DNA of 64,000 bases from Staphylococcus sp. NAM3COL9 (GCF_001431205.1 NZ_LGPC01000011.1:186001-250000); one strand, 5' to 3'. Shown: positions 1 through 9,128, counted from the first letter of the stretch. Program-made: numbers and translations. The notes: generated by a model from the letters alone, not told the origin.

Positions 1-33
1 GAAAAACAAACTACGCTTCTTGAAGATGAATAG
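1..33 (+). CDS. recA: 3' end of upstream gene, probably recA
   Basis: An open frame from base 1 ends at a TAG at 31-33 and encodes an acidic tail (EKQTTLLEDE). RecA proteins end in an acidic tail, and recA directly precedes rny in staphylococci. The identification rests on position more than on the ten residues visible. Confidence 0.5.
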   Translation, partial: EKQTTLLEDE

Positions 34-64
34 TGTTATCTAAAATTATTTGAAGATTTACTAT

Positions 65-102
65 AAAATAAGCGTATATAAAAAATATGCGCTTATTTTT
101 TT
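65..102 (+). terminator. Rho-independent terminator after the upstream gene
   Basis: The arms AAAATAAGCG and CGCTTATTTT form a hairpin followed by a T run, about 30 bases after the stop codon of the partial gene at the window start. Confidence 0.8.
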
Positions 103-240
103 ATATAAATATAAGGATTTTAAAATATCATAGAACGAATATTTTGCTATATAAGCTTTATAACATAAGTAACAATAACAGTTATAGTGGAAATAGTGTA
201 AAAGAGGGGTCTCAAATATTGAATTAATATGTAGGAAACC

Positions 241-270
241 TTGACACTTCTTAGTTTAAAACCGTACAAT
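241..270 (+). promoter_or_regulatory. SigA-type promoter of rny
   Basis: A perfect TTGACA (241-246) lies 18 bp before TACAAT (265-270). It is about 85 bases upstream of the rny start, so rny probably has its own transcript with a 5' leader of roughly 80 nt. Confidence 0.75.
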
Positions 271-357
271 TACATTGTATGATTCTTATATAACTTCATA
301 TAATCATATTGAATTTGATATACAGAGCAAAATCCTAGATAAAAAGGGGGTGTTTGT

Positions 358-1917
358 GTGAGTTTATTAGGCCTCCTACTCATTTTGCTAGGTATTATTC
401 TCGGAGTTGTTGTAGGGTATATTGTAGCCCGTAATCTATTGCATCAAAAGCAATTACAAGCAAGACAAACTGCAGAAGATATTATTGATCAAGGTAATAA
501 AGAAGCAGAGAATACTAAGAAAGAAAAGCTTCTAGAAGCTAAAGAAGAAAATCAAATCTTAAAAGAACAAAGTGAAAATGAACTTCGTGAAAGACGTGGT
601 GATCTTCAAAAGCAAGAAGCTCGACTTCTTCAAAAAGAAGAAAACTTAGAGCGAAAATCTGATCTATTAGATAAAAAAGATGAGATTTTAGAGCAAAAAG
701 AGTCTAAACTTGAAGAACGACAACAACAAGTAGATGCAAAAGAGAGTAGTGTTCAAACATTAATAAATAAGCATGAACAAGAATTAGAACGCATCTCTGG
801 TCTCTCTCAAGAAGAAGCTGCACAAGAGCAACTTCAAAGAGTTGAAGATGAATTGTCACAAGATATTGCAATACTTGTTAAGGAAAAAGAGAAAGAAGCA
901 AAAGAAGCAGTCGATAAAAATGCAAAAGAATTGTTAGCAACTACTGTTCAAAGATTAGCAGCAGAACATACTTCTGAATCTACAGTATCAGTTGTTAATT
1001 TACCAAACGACGAAATGAAAGGTCGAATCATTGGTAGAGAAGGAAGAAATATCCGCACGTTAGAAACATTGACGGGTATTGATTTAATTATAGATGATAC
1101 GCCAGAAGCGGTTATCCTCTCTGGTTTTGACCCAATTAGACGTGAAATTGCAAGAACTGCATTAGTAAATCTTGTTTCGGATGGACGTATCCATCCTGGA
1201 CGAATAGAAGATATGGTAGACAAAGCTCGTAAAGAAGTAGACGATATTATTCGAGATGCAGGGGAACAAGCTACATTTGAAATAAATGTACATAATATGC
1301 ATCCAGATTTAGTTAAAATCTTAGGTCGTTTACAATATCGTACAAGCTATGGACAAAATGTATTGAAACATTCTATCGAAGTTGCACACTTAAGTGGTAT
1401 GCTAGCGGCTGAATTAGGTGAAGATGTTACATTAGCTAAACGTGCTGGTCTACTTCATGATGTTGGTAAAGCAATTGATCATGAAGTTGAAGGTAGCCAT
1501 GTTGAAATAGGTGTAGAATTAGCAAAAAAATATACTGAAAATGAAACAGTTATTAATGCAATTCATTCCCACCATGGTGACGTTGAACCAACTTCTATTA
1601 TTTCTATATTGGTAGCAGCAGCAGATGCATTATCAGCTGCGAGACCAGGTGCTCGTAAAGAGACATTAGAAAATTATATTAGAAGATTGGAAAGATTAGA
1701 AACACTATCTGAAAATTATGATGGTGTCGAAAAAGCGTTTGCAATTCAAGCAGGTAGAGAAATTCGAGTTATTGTATCACCAGATACTATCGACGACTTA
1801 AAATCACATCGCTTAGCAAGAGATATAAAAAGCCAAATTGAAGACGAACTTCAATATCCTGGTCATATAAAAGTGACAGTTGTTCGTGAGACTAGAGCAA
1901 TTGAATATGCAAAATAA
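358..1917 (+). CDS. rny: Ribonuclease Y
   Basis: RNase Y (CvfA in S. aureus) is the membrane-bound endoribonuclease that starts turnover and processing of many mRNAs. The 519-aa protein has the full family layout: an N-terminal membrane helix (about residues 4-24), a long charged coiled coil (about 30-200), a KH RNA-binding domain with GRIIGREGR at 222-230, and an HD domain with the metal-binding pair H367-D368 in LLHDVGK. The start is GTG, set by the strong ribosome site AAGGGGG at 344-350. A terminator follows, so it is probably monocistronic. Its accessory factor RicA is encoded about 8.7 kb downstream in this window. Confidence 0.97.
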   Translation: MSLLGLLLILLGIILGVVVGYIVARNLLHQKQLQARQTAEDIIDQGNKEAENTKKEKLLEAKEENQILKEQSENELRERRGDLQKQEARLLQKEENLERKSDLLDKKDEILEQKESKLEERQQQVDAKESSVQTLINKHEQELERISGLSQEEAAQEQLQRVEDELSQDIAILVKEKEKEAKEAVDKNAKELLATTVQRLAAEHTSESTVSVVNLPNDEMKGRIIGREGRNIRTLETLTGIDLIIDDTPEAVILSGFDPIRREIARTALVNLVSDGRIHPGRIEDMVDKARKEVDDIIRDAGEQATFEINVHNMHPDLVKILGRLQYRTSYGQNVLKHSIEVAHLSGMLAAELGEDVTLAKRAGLLHDVGKAIDHEVEGSHVEIGVELAKKYTENETVINAIHSHHGDVEPTSIISILVAAADALSAARPGARKETLENYIRRLERLETLSENYDGVEKAFAIQAGREIRVIVSPDTIDDLKSHRLARDIKSQIEDELQYPGHIKVTVVRETRAIEYAK

Positions 1918-1945
1918 ATATTAGTCATTCAATGACTAACTATAG

Positions 1946-1984
1946 ACTGCCAACAAAGTCATAAGACTTGTTGGCAGTTTTTTG
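1946..1984 (+). terminator. Terminator of rny
   Basis: A strong hairpin with arms of about 14 bp (ACTGCCAACA...TGTTGGCAGT) and a loop around ATAA is followed by seven Ts. Related CCAACAAAG...TTGTTGG hairpins occur at 26801 and 59713. Confidence 0.9.
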
Positions 1985-2219
1985 ATTGAATGTAAAATTC
2001 TGTCGATGATAAAATTTAGCATTGTTATAGTTCGCTTGCTACTGGTAGTACAGCTCCTTACTAGTAAGCTACTGATTTGTGCTGGTGCTTAAATCGTCTT
2101 ATCCATGCAACGTTATAACTTGAAGTCAATCCTGCTTTTGTTTGGCTTTTTTATGATTCGTATCATGTATTGTTTTTATGACGTTTATTGAACAAAGTGA
2201 TATTATACTGTCTTTAAAC
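1985..2219. other. Intergenic stretch with no recognised gene
   Basis: This lies between the rny terminator and the convergent terminator of the next gene. I find no open frame with a ribosome site, no promoter pair I trust and no strong fold. Confidence 0.5.
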
Positions 2220-2265
2220 AACAAAAAAGAGCCTTTAACTATAAAGTTAAAAGACTCCTTACTTA
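2220..2265 (-). terminator. Terminator of the small minus-strand gene
   Basis: Read on the minus strand, GAGTCTTTTAACT pairs with AGTTAAAGGCTC and is followed by TTTTTTG. It lies about 50 bases after the stop codon of the 71-aa gene. Confidence 0.75.
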
Positions 2266-2315
2266 GTACACTGAAGTAAAAATTCACTATACTAAGCAAT
2301 TTATATTTTGATTGT

Positions 2316-2531
2316 TTAGTTTAATTCTAAATCTGCAACTTTAATTTCTTTGATAATTTCAGCTGTGTCATAGCAGTTTGTAGCGATATTTGCATATCTT
2401 TCTGCTAAACGGTAAGCATTGATATATAGCTCTAGACTATCTTTTGCTATATCTTCTGCATCTTCACTTTTTGATGGGTTTGCTGTAACAACTAAATCAG
2501 CAAAATGTTGTGGATCGATATTAATTGACAT
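2316..2531 (-). CDS. Small acidic protein of unknown function
   Basis: This 71-aa soluble, mostly helical, acidic protein is not one I recognise as a named family. It has no membrane segment or signal peptide. The ATG start is preceded by AGGAG about 12 bases upstream. It is transcribed against its neighbours rny and ymdB and has its own terminator, so it is an independent small gene. The single cysteine is in the middle (NCYDTAE). The regular spacing of hydrophobic residues suggests two or three helices. Confidence 0.7.
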   Translation of the reverse strand: MSINIDPQHFADLVVTANPSKSEDAEDIAKDSLELYINAYRLAERYANIATNCYDTAEIIKEIKVADLELN

Positions 2532-2695
2532 GTATTACTTCCAACTCCTATATTTTGGATTAAAATAATTACTATAATGAATTATACCCCCATTATAAAA
2601 TATAAAACTAAAAAATTAAAAAAATATTTACTAAAGAGTCTTTTCAACGTAAATCATTTACATTAAACTAGCATTAAGAGAGGATGAACAATTAA

Positions 2696-3484
2696 ATGAG
2701 AATATTATTTATTGGAGATATCGTAGGTAAAGTAGGTAGAGAAGCAATTAACACGTACTTGCCTAAGCTTAAACAAACGCATCGTCCTACAGTTACAATT
2801 GTAAATGCGGAAAATGCCGCACATGGTAAAGGATTAACTGAAAAGATATATAAAGAATTATTAAGAGAAGGCGTAGATTTCATGACTATGGGGAACCATA
2901 CTTACGGACAACGTCAAATTTATGATTTTATAGAAAATGCTAAGCGCATGGTTAGACCAGCCAATTTTCCAAATGAAGCACCAGGTGTAGGTATGCGCAT
3001 TATTCAAATCAATGACCTGAAATTGGCAATTATTAACTTACAAGGTCGTGCATTTATGCAAGATATAGATGATCCATTCAAAAAAGCAGATGAATTAATT
3101 GCTGAAGCACAAAAAGAGACAGATTATATATTTGTAGATTTTCATGCGGAAACAACTTCTGAAAAAAATGCAATGGGCTGGTATTTAAATAATAGAGTGA
3201 GTGCTGTTGTAGGTACACATACACATATTCAAACTTCTGATGAAAGAATATTGCCAGGTGGTACAGGCTATATTACGGATGTAGGTATGACTGGATTTTA
3301 TGATGGTATACTTGGAATCAATAGAGGAGAAGTTATCACACGCTTTATTACTAGCCTACCACAAAGACATGTAGTGCCAGATGAAGGGCGTAGTGTCTTA
3401 TCTGGTGTTATCATAGATATTAATAAAGATGGCAAAGCAACGCATATTGAACGCGTACTCATCAACGATGATCATCCATTTTAA
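2696..3484 (+). CDS. ymdB: YmdB-type metallophosphoesterase
   Basis: This 262-aa member of the YmdB family (TIGR00282) is a cyclic-nucleotide phosphodiesterase that affects biofilm and motility decisions in Bacillus. All metal-binding motifs are present in order: GDIVGKVGR at the N-terminus, NAENAAHG, TMGNHTY, VDFHAE and GTHTHIQT near residue 180. The length is normal for the family. The ATG follows an AGAGAGG ribosome site at a slightly long spacing. In Bacillus ymdB also sits just downstream of rny, as it does here apart from the small minus-strand gene between them. A terminator follows. Confidence 0.95.
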   Translation: MRILFIGDIVGKVGREAINTYLPKLKQTHRPTVTIVNAENAAHGKGLTEKIYKELLREGVDFMTMGNHTYGQRQIYDFIENAKRMVRPANFPNEAPGVGMRIIQINDLKLAIINLQGRAFMQDIDDPFKKADELIAEAQKETDYIFVDFHAETTSEKNAMGWYLNNRVSAVVGTHTHIQTSDERILPGGTGYITDVGMTGFYDGILGINRGEVITRFITSLPQRHVVPDEGRSVLSGVIIDINKDGKATHIERVLINDDHPF

Positions 3485-3509
3485 TTATCGTCCGTTAGTA
3501 TGAATTTTA

Positions 3510-3551
3510 AAATAAACCACTCTTTACATAGTAATAGGGTGGTTTATTTTG
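3510..3551 (+). terminator. Terminator of ymdB
   Basis: AAAATAAACCAC pairs with GTGGTTTATTTT around a loop of about 18 bases. The stem ends in a T-rich tract. Confidence 0.8.
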
Positions 3552-3597
3552 ATATGATTGATTATGAATTATTATAACCATTAGGAGGCAAGATGGT

Positions 3598-5358
3598 ATG
3601 AAATCACAAGTATCATGGAAAGTTGGCGGGCAGCAAGGTGAAGGCATTGAATCAACAGGGGAAATCTTTGCTACTGCGATGAACCGTAAAGGATACTATT
3701 TATATGGATATCGACATTTTTCAAGTAGAATAATGGGCGGACATACGAATAATAAAATAAGAGTATCAACATCACCTGTACACGCGATAAGTGATGATTT
3801 AGATATATTAATCGCCTTTGATCAAGAAACAATAGAAGTTAACCATCATGAAATGAGAACAGATAGTATTATCATTGCAGACAGCAAAGCAAAACCAGAA
3901 AAACCTGAAGGCTGTCGTGCGCAACTAATAGATTTACCATTTACGGCAACAGCAAAAGAATTAGGCACTGCCTTAATGAAAAATATGGTTGCTATTGGTG
4001 CGACATGTGCAGTGATGAAATTAGATATTTCAGCTTTTGAAACGCTTATTACTAATATGTTTACTAGAAAAGGCGAGAAAGTTGTCGAAATGAATATAGA
4101 AGCATTAAATGAAGGTTATCGTTTAATGATGGAGCAGCTTAATACTGTTGAAGGTGATTTTGTCTTAGAAGAAACAGATGGAACACCACATCTATATATG
4201 ATTGGTAATGATGCAATCGGCTTAGGCGCTTTATCAGCTGGATCAAGATTTATGGCGGCATATCCTATAACGCCTGCTTCAGAAATTATGGAGTATATGA
4301 TCGATAATCTACCAAAAGTAGGTGGCACAGTTGTGCAAACTGAAGATGAAATTGCTGCTGCAAACATGGCCATTGGATCAAACTATGCTGGTGTACGCGC
4401 TTTTACTGCCAGTGCTGGACCTGGACTTTCATTAATGATGGAAGCGATTGGTCTATCTGGTATGACAGAAACACCATTTGTAGTGATTAATACCCAACGT
4501 GGTGGGCCTTCTACAGGCTTGCCTACCAAACAAGAACAATCTGATTTAATGCAGATGATTTACGGTACACATGGGGATATCCCTAAAATCGTAGTTGCAC
4601 CTACAGATGCAGCTGATGCATTTTATCTTACGATTGAAGCATTTAATTTAGCAGAAATGTATCAATGTCCAGTAATTATTTTAAGTGATTTACAATTGTC
4701 ATTAGGCAAACAAACTGTAGAAAAATTAGATTATAACAAAATCGAAATTAACCGTGGCGAAACAATCCAATCTGATATAGAACGAGAAGAAGACGACAAA
4801 GCTTATTTCAAACGTTATGCATTGACTGAGAGTGGCGTATCACCTAGACCTATTCCAGGTGTTAAAGGTGGCATACACCATGTAACAGGTGTCGAGCATA
4901 ATGAAGAAGGTAAGACGAGTGAAGCGGCTGATAATAGACAACAACAAATGGATAAACGTATGCGTAAAACGGAGCATTTATTGATTAATGATCCAGTAGA
5001 AGCAGATGAACAACATGATGAAGCAGATATTTTATATTTAGGTTTCATTTCGACTAAAGGTGCAATTCAAGAAGGTAAAGATAGACTAGAAGCACAAGGA
5101 TTAAAAGTAAATCATTTACAAATTAGACAATTGCATCCTTTCCCTAAAGAAACACTTCAAAAATCCATTGATAAAGCATCGAAAGTTGTCGTAGTAGAAC
5201 ACAATTACCAAGGACAACTTGCAAGTATCTTGAAAATGAATGTCACGTTAGGTGATAAATTAGTGAACCAAACAAAATACGATGGAACGCCATTCTTGCC
5301 ACATGAAATTGAAATAAAAGGACTTGAGATTGCCAAAGATTTAAAGGAGTTGGTATAA
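3598..5358 (+). CDS. korA: 2-oxoacid:ferredoxin oxidoreductase, alpha subunit (fused gamma-alpha)
   Basis: KorA with KorB forms the enzyme that converts a 2-oxoacid, by homology 2-oxoglutarate, plus CoA to acyl-CoA and CO2 while reducing ferredoxin. The 586-aa chain fuses a gamma domain (residues 1 to about 180, with GGQQGEGIES and SRIMGGHTNN) to the alpha domain (about 200-586, with AAYPITPASE and QTEDEIAAAN), the usual staphylococcal form. The ATG start has a strong AGGAGG site. The stop codon is followed immediately by the korB ATG, so the subunits are co-translated. Substrate choice cannot be read from the sequence. Confidence 0.93.
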   Translation: MKSQVSWKVGGQQGEGIESTGEIFATAMNRKGYYLYGYRHFSSRIMGGHTNNKIRVSTSPVHAISDDLDILIAFDQETIEVNHHEMRTDSIIIADSKAKPEKPEGCRAQLIDLPFTATAKELGTALMKNMVAIGATCAVMKLDISAFETLITNMFTRKGEKVVEMNIEALNEGYRLMMEQLNTVEGDFVLEETDGTPHLYMIGNDAIGLGALSAGSRFMAAYPITPASEIMEYMIDNLPKVGGTVVQTEDEIAAANMAIGSNYAGVRAFTASAGPGLSLMMEAIGLSGMTETPFVVINTQRGGPSTGLPTKQEQSDLMQMIYGTHGDIPKIVVAPTDAADAFYLTIEAFNLAEMYQCPVIILSDLQLSLGKQTVEKLDYNKIEINRGETIQSDIEREEDDKAYFKRYALTESGVSPRPIPGVKGGIHHVTGVEHNEEGKTSEAADNRQQQMDKRMRKTEHLLINDPVEADEQHDEADILYLGFISTKGAIQEGKDRLEAQGLKVNHLQIRQLHPFPKETLQKSIDKASKVVVVEHNYQGQLASILKMNVTLGDKLVNQTKYDGTPFLPHEIEIKGLEIAKDLKELV

Positions 5359-6225
5359 ATGGCAACGTTTAAAGATTTTAGAAATAATGTTAAGCCCAAT
5401 TGGTGCCCAGGTTGTGGAGATTTTTCAGTACAAGCAGCGATTCAAAAAGCAGCAGCCAATATTGGTTTGGAACCTGAAGAGGTAGCAATCATTACTGGTA
5501 TCGGCTGTTCTGGTCGTTTATCTGGCTATGTGAATTCTTATGGTGTACATGGCATACATGGTCGTTCATTACCATTAGCACAGGGTGTGAAAATGGCAAA
5601 TAAGGACTTGACTGTTATTGCTTCCGGCGGAGATGGTGACGGTTATGCAATAGGTATGGGCCATACAGTTCATGCATTGCGTAGAAATATGAATATGACA
5701 TATATTGTAATGGATAACCAGATTTATGGACTGACTAAAGGACAAACATCGCCTTCATCAGCACCAGGTTTTGTTACAAAATCAACACCAAAAGGAAATA
5801 TCGAGCAAAATGTTAAACCATTAGAGCTTGCATTATCTTCTGGAGCAACATTTGTAGCACAAGGCTTCTCAAGTGATATAAAAGGACTTACAAAAATGCT
5901 TGAAGATGCCATTAACCATGACGGTTTTTCATTTGTGAATGTCTTTTCACCATGTGTAACATATAATAAAGTGAATACTTATGATTGGTTTAAAGAAAAT
6001 CTTACAAGTATTGATGATATAGAAGATTTTGATATTACAGATAAAAGTAATGCAACACAAAAAGTGTTAGAATATGATTCTCTGATTAAAGGTATTGTTT
6101 ATCAAGATACTGAGACACCATCATATGAATCTCAAATTGAAGAAATGGAAGATACGCCATTAGCTAAAAGAGATATTCATATTGATGAAACGCAGTTCAA
6201 TGAATTAACAAAACAATTTGTTTAA
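5359..6225 (+). CDS. korB: 2-oxoacid:ferredoxin oxidoreductase, beta subunit
   Basis: The 288-aa thiamine-diphosphate subunit of the KorAB complex. It has the WCPGCGD motif (Cys16, Cys19) and GIGCSG (Cys50), which with a later cysteine are expected to hold a [4Fe-4S] cluster. The thiamine-diphosphate and Mg motif is GDGDGYAIGMGH followed by VMDNQIYG. It starts on the base after the korA stop, with GGAG just upstream inside korA. A terminator follows, so korA-korB form a two-gene operon. Confidence 0.95.
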   Translation: MATFKDFRNNVKPNWCPGCGDFSVQAAIQKAAANIGLEPEEVAIITGIGCSGRLSGYVNSYGVHGIHGRSLPLAQGVKMANKDLTVIASGGDGDGYAIGMGHTVHALRRNMNMTYIVMDNQIYGLTKGQTSPSSAPGFVTKSTPKGNIEQNVKPLELALSSGATFVAQGFSSDIKGLTKMLEDAINHDGFSFVNVFSPCVTYNKVNTYDWFKENLTSIDDIEDFDITDKSNATQKVLEYDSLIKGIVYQDTETPSYESQIEEMEDTPLAKRDIHIDETQFNELTKQFV

Positions 6226-6278
6226 ATTTGAAGTATAGATAATATTAATATAGTAAAAATAATTAAATAATAGCATAT

Positions 6279-6341
6279 AAGCTGATTACATACGGAGATA
6301 GGTTGAGACACATTCAACATCGTATAGTATCAGCTTTTTTA
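6279..6341 (+). terminator. Structured terminator of korAB
   Basis: The outer arms AAGCTGAT/ATCAGCTT enclose further short pairings (TACG/CGTA and TTGA/TCAA) and are followed by six Ts, giving a long interrupted stem. Confidence 0.75.
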
Positions 6342-6418
6342 GTAAATGAAGGAATAAATTATGCTGATTTATAGTATTATAGAAGCTAAACAGTACTTTA
6401 TACTTTGGAGGGAATACG

Positions 6419-7057
6419 ATGGTAGACCAATTTAATTCAATGACTGAACTTTTGTTACATACAAGTGAAAGTAAAGATTGGGAAATTCATACGCGGCGAA
6501 CAGGTCAGCCAATGATTATAACGGCAGTCCATGGTGGGGCGATTGAACGTGGAACAACTGAACTTGCTCAATCTATAAGTGAAGGCGGTAACTATGATTT
6601 TTATACTTTTAAAGGTGTACGTCATAATAAAAATCATGAACTACATGTGACATCAAGACGTTTCGATGAACCTAAACTTTTACAAATGCTCAACGATAAT
6701 TGGCATGCGATTTCTGTTCACGGTTGCATGGGTGATAAACCAGAAGTATATATCGGAGGAAAGGATCAAGCACTAATAAAATATATTAAACAGTATTTAT
6801 CTGACATTAATGTCATTGTTAAAGATGCACCAGCCCATATTTCTGGACGTCATGATGATAATTTTGTTAATTGTTGCCAACACAAAGCTGGCGTTCAGCT
6901 AGAATTAACTACATATCTAAGAAAAAAATTCTTTATTAACAAAAAATATAATCTTTATGATAGGGAAAATCGTGATAATTGGTCTCTGTTAATGAGCAAT
7001 TTTACGCAAGCAATCATTGACGCTGTAAATCATTATCAAAAATATAATCATTTATAA
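6419..7057 (+). CDS. Poly-gamma-glutamate hydrolase family protein (DUF867/YjqB-like)
   Basis: This 212-aa protein resembles the phage-type zinc peptidases that cut poly-gamma-glutamate. The family's zinc and catalytic segments are visible: AVHGGAIERGT near residue 38, SVHGCMGD near 99 and QLELTTYLR near 160. There is no signal peptide, so the native protein should act in the cytoplasm unless released by lysis. The start is ATG with a GGAGGG site. It stands alone between the korAB terminator and an Rrf2 gene. Substrate is inferred from the family; a relation to poly-gamma-glutamate in staphylococci is plausible but not shown. Confidence 0.75.
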   Translation: MVDQFNSMTELLLHTSESKDWEIHTRRTGQPMIITAVHGGAIERGTTELAQSISEGGNYDFYTFKGVRHNKNHELHVTSRRFDEPKLLQMLNDNWHAISVHGCMGDKPEVYIGGKDQALIKYIKQYLSDINVIVKDAPAHISGRHDDNFVNCCQHKAGVQLELTTYLRKKFFINKKYNLYDRENRDNWSLLMSNFTQAIIDAVNHYQKYNHL

Positions 7058-7087
7058 ACTCATTTTAAATAACAACAGAAATAATAT

Positions 7088-7116
7088 TTGCAAAACAAAA
7101 TATAATAAGATATTAT
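7088..7116 (+). promoter_or_regulatory. Promoter of the Rrf2 regulator gene
   Basis: TTGCAA (7088-7093) and TATTAT (7111-7116) are 17 bp apart. The -10 overlaps the operator palindrome at 7112-7136. Confidence 0.75.
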
Positions 7117-7136
7117 AGATACGGTATATCTATAAT
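7112..7136. promoter_or_regulatory. Perfect operator palindrome, probable Rrf2 autoregulatory site
   Basis: ATTATAGATA and its exact reverse complement TATCTATAAT are separated by 5 bp (CGGTA). The site starts inside the -10 box and ends 17 bases before the regulator's ATG, an ideal position for repression. Assignment to this Rrf2 protein is inferred from position. Confidence 0.7.
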
Positions 7137-7153
7137 AGGAAGTTGATAAACAA

Positions 7154-7537
7154 ATGAAATGTTCTAAGGCAACAGATTATGCATTACACGCTTTATTATT
7201 TATGATTAAAAGTAATGGTGATTCAAAAAGAATACCAGTACAAGACTTAGCAGCCGCATTGAAGGTTTCTACCACTTATTTATCTAAAATTTTAACACGC
7301 CTTGTAAAAGCTAGAATCATTTCAGCAAATAGTGGTGCCAAAGGCGGCTATCAATTAAAAAAGGGATGGCAAGATGTTTCAATTTATGAAATCATTGTAA
7401 CTATAGATGGCAAAAAAAGCTTGCTAGAAGATAGTTTTAGCCATGGTGAAGGTTGTTCTATTAAACAAATAATGGATGAAGCAGAACGTAGTTTAATAAA
7501 TAATTTAGAACAAAAAAAATTAAAGGACTTGGCTTAA
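7154..7537 (+). CDS. Rrf2-family transcriptional regulator
   Basis: This 127-aa protein has the Rrf2 winged helix-turn-helix at its N-terminus (SKATDYALHALLF, then VSTTYLSKILTRL and the wing SGAKGGYQL). It has only two cysteines, Cys3 and Cys101 (EGCSIKQ), so it lacks the three-cysteine cluster of IscR/NsrR. A thiol-based switch like that of the Rrf2 redox sensor HypR is possible, since HypR also regulates a flavin disulfide reductase. It lies 72 bp upstream of a thioredoxin-reductase-like flavoprotein and has a perfect palindrome on its own promoter. The inducing signal is unknown. Confidence 0.88.
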   Translation: MKCSKATDYALHALLFMIKSNGDSKRIPVQDLAAALKVSTTYLSKILTRLVKARIISANSGAKGGYQLKKGWQDVSIYEIIVTIDGKKSLLEDSFSHGEGCSIKQIMDEAERSLINNLEQKKLKDLA

Positions 7538-7563
7538 GGCTAAGTTCTTATATTATTCGATTA

Positions 7564-7588
7564 ATTATAGATATTAAGAGTCTTTAAA
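7564..7588. promoter_or_regulatory. Second, degenerate copy of the Rrf2 operator
   Basis: The 10-bp half-site ATTATAGATA of the upstream palindrome recurs exactly at 7564-7573. The opposite arm after 5 bp matches at about 6 of 10 positions. It sits 21 bases before the flavoprotein ATG, suggesting the same regulator also acts here. Confidence 0.45.
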
Positions 7589-7609
7589 AGTCGTAAAGGA
7601 ACAGAATAA

Positions 7610-8503
7610 ATGGATTATGAAATCATAGTTATTGGTGGCGGTCCTGCTGGCTTAAGTGCAGCATTAAATTTTGGAAGAGGTATAATGCATACATTGGTTA
7701 TCGACGAGGATAAACCGAGAAACAAAGTGACATCAGAGTCACATGGTTATTTAACGCAAGATGGTATTTCACCAATTCAATTCAAACAAAAAGCAAAACA
7801 AGATATTGCTAAATACAAAGATGTATCATTTTTAGCAGAACGTGTTACAGATATTAAGCAAAATGATGAAGGATTTGAAGTTTCTACTCAAGGACAATCA
7901 TTTAAAGCAAGACAAGTGTTACTCGCAACAGGTTTAAGAGAACGAGGACCAGACATACATGGTTTCAATGATTTTTATGGACAATCTATATTTTATTGTC
8001 CATGGTGTGATGGCTATGAAATGCGTCATCGTAAGTTGGCTGTCATTTATTTAGATAAGATGATGACACGTATGGTGAAATTATTAAGCAACTTTTCAAA
8101 AGATCTTATTGTTTTTACAAATGGTGAAATTGTTACATCCGAAGACAAAGCTTGGCTTAAAGCTAAAAAAATTGATATATATACCGAATCCATTGCTAAT
8201 TTAAGTGGCAAAGATGGTCAATTGACTCGAGTTACATTGGCAAACGGTGATAAAGTTGAAGTTGGAGGGGCATTTAGCCAAATGCAATGGGATACTCATT
8301 TTGATTTCTTGGAAAATTTGAGTTTAAAGCGTGATGAAAATGAAAAAATTGAGGTTAATGTATTTGGTGAAACTTCGATTAAGCATTTTTATATTGCAGG
8401 AGAAACAAAAGATAAATTTGCGGGTCAAATTATAGATGCAGCAGCTAATGGTGGTATGGTTGCTAAAATGATAATGATGACGCAAATCAATGAAGATTTT
8501 TAA
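7610..8503 (+). CDS. Thioredoxin-reductase-like FAD flavoprotein
   Basis: This 297-aa protein has the thioredoxin reductase fold: an FAD-binding GGGPAGLSAA near residues 9-18, a redox pair C130-P-W-C133 in FYCPWCDGYE, and a C-terminal FAD segment (IAGETKDKFAGQ). The second nucleotide-binding site looks altered: where NAD(P)H enzymes have a glycine-rich motif after the CxxC, this protein reads LAVIYLDKMMTRM (about 143-155) with no glycines. It may therefore use another electron donor or bind NAD(P)H poorly. It is not the housekeeping trxB. It follows an Rrf2 gene and carries a degenerate copy of that gene's operator. Confidence 0.8.
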   Translation: MDYEIIVIGGGPAGLSAALNFGRGIMHTLVIDEDKPRNKVTSESHGYLTQDGISPIQFKQKAKQDIAKYKDVSFLAERVTDIKQNDEGFEVSTQGQSFKARQVLLATGLRERGPDIHGFNDFYGQSIFYCPWCDGYEMRHRKLAVIYLDKMMTRMVKLLSNFSKDLIVFTNGEIVTSEDKAWLKAKKIDIYTESIANLSGKDGQLTRVTLANGDKVEVGGAFSQMQWDTHFDFLENLSLKRDENEKIEVNVFGETSIKHFYIAGETKDKFAGQIIDAAANGGMVAKMIMMTQINEDF

Positions 8504-8607
8504 AAATAAATTTTATGATATAAATGATTAACGCTTTATATCTATGCCTTGAACATCTTATTTGATAAACTAAAAGATAAGTAAAATATATAAGGGGCTG
8601 AAGAAAT

Positions 8608-8904
8608 ATGCATGATACGTTAATGAGTGTCCAAATCATTCCAAAAACTGCTGATGGTGAAGATGTTATACCTTATGTTGATGAAGCTATAAAAATAATT
8701 GAAGATTCTGGTTTGACTTATAGAGTAGGGCCATTAGAAACGACAGTACAAGGTGAGATGAATGAATGCTTGATCTTGATTCAAAAATTAAATGAGCGTA
8801 TGGTTGAATTAGAAATACCGAGTACGATTAGTCAGGTTAAGTTTTATCATGTCCCTGAAGGTATTACAATTGAGACACTTACTGGAAAATACGACGAAAT
8901 TTAA
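8608..8904 (+). CDS. Thiamine-binding MTH1187/YqgV family protein
   Basis: This 98-aa protein of the MTH1187 family (formerly DUF77) has a ferredoxin-like fold; related YkoF-type proteins bind thiamine-pathway pyrimidines. Family features are the N-terminal strand MSVQIIPKT, the central YRVGPLETTVQGEM and the conserved acidic and hydrophobic pattern around it. It has no membrane segment. AAGGGG lies about 11 bases before the ATG. Its possible link to thiamine is interesting because thiW is 2.5 kb downstream, but they are not in one transcript since a terminator follows here. Confidence 0.8.
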   Translation: MHDTLMSVQIIPKTADGEDVIPYVDEAIKIIEDSGLTYRVGPLETTVQGEMNECLILIQKLNERMVELEIPSTISQVKFYHVPEGITIETLTGKYDEI

Positions 8905-8925
8905 AAATAGATAATAAATGATTTT

Positions 8926-8959
8926 ACGATTCAACATATCAAGATGTTGAATCGTTTTT
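8926..8959 (+). terminator. Terminator of the thiamine-binding protein gene
   Basis: The arms ACGATTCAACA and TGTTGAATCGT enclose an 8-base loop and are followed by TTTTG. Confidence 0.88.
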
Positions 8960-9128
8960 GTTTATTTGGCAAGACTTTTTGCACTTTGGGCTTAAATTTA
9001 ATATAATGAAGTAATGATTATGGATAAAGTTATAGAACTTTGAACGACTAGGTTGAAATACCAAAATATAAAATATATTTTTAAAACACTTGTTCTTAGT
9101 TTATATGATATAGAAAGGATTTTGTAGA

